From positions 19,029 to 83,028 of the forward strand of contig KN880533.1 in assembly GCA_000934385.1 (NCBI GenBank): a DNA stretch of 64,000 nt. The letters run 5' to 3'. Within the stretch, counting starts at the first letter, position 1. Every line of letters begins with the position of its first letter. The notes under the pieces were generated by a model that saw only the letters and a list, made by a program, of their open reading frames with translations, made no database searches and was not told the DNA's origin. A program made the position numbers and the translations under genes. This stretch comes from Cylindrobasidium torrendii FP15055 ss-10. Taxonomy: Eukaryota; Basidiomycota; Agaricomycetes; Agaricales; Physalacriaceae. Of the stretch, positions 56,991 to 64,000 are shown piece by piece.

Positions 56991-57493
56991 TGGAAGTGGT
57001 TTCTTGATATATTGCGGACCGTGACTCCCTTGGAAATTGTACCAATATTGCAGATACATATTTTGGCTACCACAAACCTTCTTCGTAAGAGTGAATAACT
57101 ACATAGCCATTTCTCCCATGAGTGCATTCAAAATGCTCATGCTTCATTCTGAAGGGATAGCTTGAATTAGCTTCCCATCACGATACCTTTGCATTTCCTC
57201 GACGCACGTATTCGAGTGGCACATCCAGTAGTTCAAATCAATCAATCTGGGCCGTCGACGCCAGGTGTGCAGCGGGGCGCAACATGCAGAAGGTGTTGTA
57301 ACGTCGAACCCAAATCTCGCGTTCTGGACACACAATCTCTGGATCATTACGTCATATACAGCAAGGCTTCCGTATGTAATGCAACTTTGCCTGCATCGGT
57401 TTATAGCTGGAGAAACGAAGAAAGAAACAAAACCACAGACGATAAATAGCGTTTACAATATACAGAAGTTTCGACAGAATGAGGATATTACGT
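56991..57493. other. Convergent intergenic region
   Basis: 3' flanks of the amidohydrolase-like gene (+) and the beta-glucosidase (-). No features recognised. Confidence 0.5.
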
Positions 57494-59910
<2,417 letters not shown>

Positions 59911-60751
59911 ATCGCGCGTTGCTGGTAAGTTGAGCAGGAGTGCAAATGAGACGAAGACGTCGCAACAAGCTCTCGTCTGACCAACATCGAGGGCTTTTAT
60001 ACCTGCAACGAAATCCCCGAGACGTTGGAAAGAATAGCCTGACAGCGCGCCGAGGTTCCTCCGGCGAGCACCCAGCCACTCCAGCGCAGAATGTTCGGGT
60101 TATCTCCCCGGACATGCGTTGGCGCAAGGAACCCAGGAGGATTAGCAGTCAATTAGGCCTTACCCCGCCATGTTCCCCGCAATCGTCCTAGCCACCGCCA
60201 AAAACCAGCCTCGAACTGGGCACACGGAGCATTGTCGGATGCCACGTGCGGTACCAGAGGACCTCGTCAAGCACGGCCCGCTTCATCTGGACGCAATACC
60301 CACGACGACGCGGATAAGGGCATATGTACTATATTTCAAATCTTCGACAACGACATGAGGGCCTGCTAGGGGGACATATAGTGAGCGGGTGCCTACTGGG
60401 AACAGTAGATCAAGAAGGAAAGGAAAGAACCCGCGCGCATGGAAAAGAAGAGCAAAACGTGCGACATGGTAGAATGAATAATTTACACAACCATCAATGT
60501 ATCATAGGTAAGTACTGTGCGATGGCGTTCGGTGTTGGAAAGACGCGATGGATAGCAGTGAGGGATAGAGAGGAGAGCAAGCAATTATGGCGTGACACTA
60601 CAGATGGTACAGTTTGGTCTCGTTGAAGAGTCCGTCCACGAAAGTGGGTCCATTCCGCCCAATACATGGTAATTGGCGACCGGATGAGCCTGTCATTATA
60701 AACGACATTTGTCAGCGTGGGTATGCAACATAGTTAGCTCATATACGGACC
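59911..60751. other. Intergenic
   Basis: Beta-glucosidase promoter and 3' flank of the methyltransferase gene. No coding signal recognised. Confidence 0.5.
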
Positions 60752-63503
60752 TCAATTGACAACAATAGTACGGAACCTGGACATGTTGGCCGGATTGGGC
60801 TTCATACTGAGAGAAGAGCCAAAAAATTGTGGCCGGAATACCACAGGTCCTTCCGAGTCGTCTTCATTATCTGAAAGGGGCGACCGTTCATCCAAAGGCG
60901 TGCCAGGCCCGTCAGACTCGGCACCAGAACACTCTTGGCTAGCAGAAGCCACCGCCGAGCGCTGGAGCCGCATCGTCCGTCGGGAAGCTGCATTGGATTT
61001 GCTTCTCTTAGTAGACGCCTTGTCATCGCGGGTATCTAGCTTGCGCTTCGATGTTTGGCGCGCGCTGGCGCTCTCTGCTTCGTCGGCGTATTCATCCTCA
61101 GAGTCCGAGTACTCCTCGAGTGCGATCTTCTCCGCCTTCTCCTGTTCTTCCTTCAACATTTGCCGACGTGCGCATCTGTCGCCACGGCCACGCGGCGGAC
61201 TTGGCGGTCGGACCTGTGTCTTCTTGCTGTTGGCCGACTGTGATGGTGCAAATCGCCCATTGGGCAGACGTTGGGATGTTTGTAGGAAGACAGCTTCGTC
61301 TTCAGGTGTAGGAGACTCTTCCTTGATATCGTATTTGGCCGTGTTGACCTTGGTCCCTGACCTTGTAGTGGTCGTGGTGACTTTGGGCGGCGCTGGGTCA
61401 CGAGAAGAAGAGCGCGAGGATACCGGCGACGTTTCACGCTCTTTAGGGGGCCGCCCGCGACGAGGCTTTACGGAAGATGATTGTGAAGCAGAAGAGATAG
61501 ACTTGTCCCCGGACTTGTATGTCGTTGTAGTGACCGTCTTGGTATATGTTGTAGTAGTGCTTGTCTTGAGACGTTTCGAAGAGCGTAAATTATGGTCGCC
61601 GTCATCACCTGGCCGTTTCTGAGAGAAAGCTCGAGTGTTCGGGCCGCTTGTCCTGGTAGGAACGATAGGCGCAACGGCTTTGACATGCTCATGCAGTTGT
61701 CGGGTCGCTTCTGATATAACTTTTGCAGTTGAAGGCTTAGCAGACGAAATCAACGGAGTTGCCGGGGACAAGTCAGTACGATGTGGCCATGGCTGCCGGT
61801 ATATTGCGAAGTGGCGAATGCAACTGAATTGGGAGGATCAGCTTTTCGTACACGCCCGATGTAGACATACCTACCGAGGACATTGGGATTCGTCCAAACC
61901 CCAGACGGTTTCGCCATCGACAGATATGATTGGAACAATATTGCGGCAGGTGCAACACAGAGGAAGAGGATTGCCATCCTCGTCGCAGGGGATGACCGGT
62001 GTTTGCGAAAGATCATCCTCCATCACAGGCGTCGCGTATGATGTGGCCTTCCTGCCCTTAGACTTGGCCAATCTGGCCGCGCGCGCTTGCTGCTCAGCTT
62101 CCTTCTTGCGATGGCGAGTCAACGGTTTATCGTCCGCTTCAGGACTGGCGGACTTGGAGGTTGTCGCGTCTGTCTCGTCTTCATCATCCTCCCCTGCATC
62201 TTCCATCGAGCGATGATAGGCGCCTCTGCGAGTGCATTTGAAATTCTCTTGCCCTGCAGGTATCGAGACAGTGTCGCCACTCTTGGGACATTCGGTCGCT
62301 TCAGTTTCAGAGTCGGAATCGGAATCCGTAGTGCCCTTGGATTTAGGCGAATAGCCTCCTAACCCTGCCCGTTCGCAGGTCTCGCACAGGCAATGTTTGT
62401 TCTGTCTACCAACTGAGAGATGTCAACAGAAGCAGACAGGGTGAACGGACCACGTACAATATGAAGGCCCATAGCTCGCCGTAATCTCCTCTCCGACCTT
62501 GATGGGCCGCAAGGTGCGGAAGACGATGGATTTGTTCTTCCGGTATAGCTCCGAGTTGGGATCGCAGTCGTGCTGTGTGTCTTCCTATAAACGACGGGAT
62601 GTGGACAGAGGAGTGAACAACGCACGTTAACAAATCTTGCTGGACCAAGGAAAAGGGCACTCTTGTTTCTGTTCTCCAGGAATATGACACTGAAGTCACG
62701 GCGCACGGACGTGCCTCTGGCTCCGGGGTTCGTTCGCTTTAGTTCCTCGTCTTCTTCGTCGGTGAGAACGGCCAAGGAACCAGTGAGATCCTTCAGTTCA
62801 AATTTGGCCGGCAATGGACGAGTTGCGAGCACGCAAAGTTCAGACTTTCCGGTGCGGTGCGAGTAGCGAGAAGTATGGGCGATTTCGACAGAGCCGGAGG
62901 GGTCGTAGAGCGCGAGGTAACGGGAGGCATGCCTGGGGCTTGATTAGGCTAAAGCACAGCGATAATTTGGAGGTTGCATACGTTCCAAACGTGTTGACCT
63001 TGGCTTGAGAGGCATGATGTAGGTACCTCTTGACAGCATCTAGCCTGGAAAACGAAAGGGTTAAACGGGAAGTGGCGTAGTGAGGGAAGGTGCGCACTGT
63101 AATAATGCGGTCACAGCCTCTTCAAGAGCTGGATTTCGCCCATCTTTAACATACTAGGGGAGATAAAGATGGGAGGGGCATCGCGAAGTGGGCACTCACG
63201 CGTCGGGTGATGGCGAGGACCTCTTCCGGTATAGCCTTGGGGAGTGTCCGGTTGGGATCCATGCGATGGACGAAGAGCGGTACAGCCGTGTCCCCGAGCT
63301 GGCACCGGCATACGTTATGAGTAAATAAGCAAGCAAATCGCGGGCTCTCCACGCACCTTCTCAACCAGCATCGAGGAAAGTAAGTCATCGTGACCGGAGA
63401 GTTCGTTTATTTGGAGGAATTGGACTCTCTTCGACCATTTGAACGGTAGTTTTGCTCGTTTCTCGTCGTCTGGAACCCTCGAACGCGTAGAAGGCTTGCC
63501 CAT
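60752..63503 (-). CDS. SET9: SET-domain histone methyltransferase, Set9/KMT5-type (H4K20)
   Basis: The start at 63503 gives MGKPSTRSRVPDDEKRAKLP. The N-terminal helical domain of Suv4-20/Set9 follows (LQINELSGHDDLLSSMLVEK). The SET core has SRYLALYDPSGSVEIAHTSR, YSHRTGKSELCVLATRPLPA, FLGPARFVNHDCDPNSELYR, IKVGEEITASYGPSYFG and post-SET cysteines HCLCETCERAG. The NHDC box and the tyrosine in SYG are intact. Downstream an acidic linker carries a second cysteine cluster (PLCCTCRNIVPIISV ... QCPRCIRHFAIYRQ), a zinc-ribbon typical of fungal Set9. The long last exon (61771-60752) is disordered, with an AT-hook (PRRGRPPKE) and basic clusters. H4K20 methylation in fungi marks damaged chromatin for checkpoint signalling (family knowledge). 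Confidence 0.88.
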
Positions 63504-64000
63504 GTCAGTTGACGCGCGATCGGGAGGGGGGATGGAGGTTTGTGGTCAAGTGTGAACCCGGCGTTGTTTTAGTAGCCGCCGGTAACTGTGACCATATGTC
63601 ACTTGCTTTGTTATGATCCTCGTTGTTCTCAGGCCATGTTCTTGCCCTTGTTCGACACTCTCTTTGCCTGGGATCGTTGTCACCACGTAGAAATTTCCAT
63701 ATTCTGACTGAGAATATTGGTTAAAATTATAGTTTCTTATTAGCTTATTCTGGCCCAAAATGCGAAAATAATACCGAAATTTTTGTAATCAATATTATTC
63801 CAGCATCCTCTTTCAAAAAATAGAAATAAAAACAAAGAAATCTCATAAGAGTATTGAATCCAAGCACAAACATATTTTAGCCTGAAAGACCCTAAGAATG
63901 CTAAAATAAACTGCATTGTGAAGCCAAATACAGGTATATGACACAATACTACTGTGTAATATGCGAACCCCTCACATGTGTTTTAGGTATATAAAATGGG
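63504..64000. other. AT-rich right margin
   Basis: From about 63710 the sequence becomes markedly AT-rich (long A/T runs at 63770-63850), unlike the rest of the window. Frames here are short and unrecognised. It could be the edge of a repeat or mobile-element remnant outside the window, or simply an AT-rich promoter. Confidence 0.5.

Noticed and set aside
60756..61622. Long plus-strand open frame of 288 codons
   Set aside because: Exact antisense of the disordered last exon of the Set9-type gene; the Ser/Arg/Val pattern is the shadow of Ser/Thr/Lys codons.

Overview
This is nuclear DNA of a filamentous basidiomycete. The genes are intron-dense: almost all introns are about 45-65 bp, with GT-AG ends and CTNAC-type branch points, and many genes have 4 to 22 exons. 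The gene families (DUF4045/gelsolin, GEN1-like XPG nuclease, fungal tyrosine recombinase, PAN/DUF5648 secreted protein, ricin-B agglutinin) suit an Agaricomycete. The small beta-trefoil lectin is the kind known from Rhizoctonia solani, so Rhizoctonia/Ceratobasidiaceae is my best guess, not a proof. I built the gene models by hand from splice sites, reading frame and family conservation. Where a full exon chain is given, the exon lengths sum to a multiple of three, except for ARPC4, which is off by one base.

Left third (1-31 kb): BSD-domain protein (-), CPA1 arginine-specific carbamoyl-phosphate synthase small subunit (-) with a spliced arginine-attenuator-peptide uORF, DUF4045/gelsolin protein (+), NSE4 of SMC5/6 (-) head-to-head with a 22-exon PARP-finger/HIRAN/SNF2/RING helicase (+), a ricin-B lectin (+), UGP1 (-), an arrestin-like protein (-), a GPI-type secreted protein (-), a GEN1/Yen1-like XPG nuclease (+), a crypton-like tyrosine recombinase (+) and a SAP-domain protein (-).

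Middle (31-46 kb): a coiled-coil protein, ribosomal protein uS7 (RPS5), two basidiomycete-type unknowns, WDR83/MORG1 (-) head-to-head with an F-box/propeller protein (+), a secreted PAN+DUF5648 protein and a FIT2/SCS3 lipid-droplet protein.

Right third (46-64 kb): mitochondrial carrier, NmrA/isoflavone-reductase-like protein, GNAT acetyltransferase, ARPC4 (-) head-to-head with a nucleolar FKBP (+), a coiled-coil protein, an amidohydrolase-like protein, GH1 beta-glucosidase (-) and a Set9/KMT5-type histone methyltransferase (-). The last few hundred bases are AT-rich.

Most genes are ordinary housekeeping genes. The items most worth a second look are: (i) the intron-split attenuator uORF of CPA1; (ii) the PARP-finger + HIRAN + SNF2 + RING fusion, with a 6-nt microexon inside the Walker A motif and a long acidic insert in the second helicase lobe; (iii) the run of DNA-recombination genes at 23.8-29.6 kb (XPG nuclease, tyrosine recombinase, SAP protein) with a perfect 12-bp inverted repeat just before the recombinase. 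No tRNA, rRNA or CRISPR was seen.
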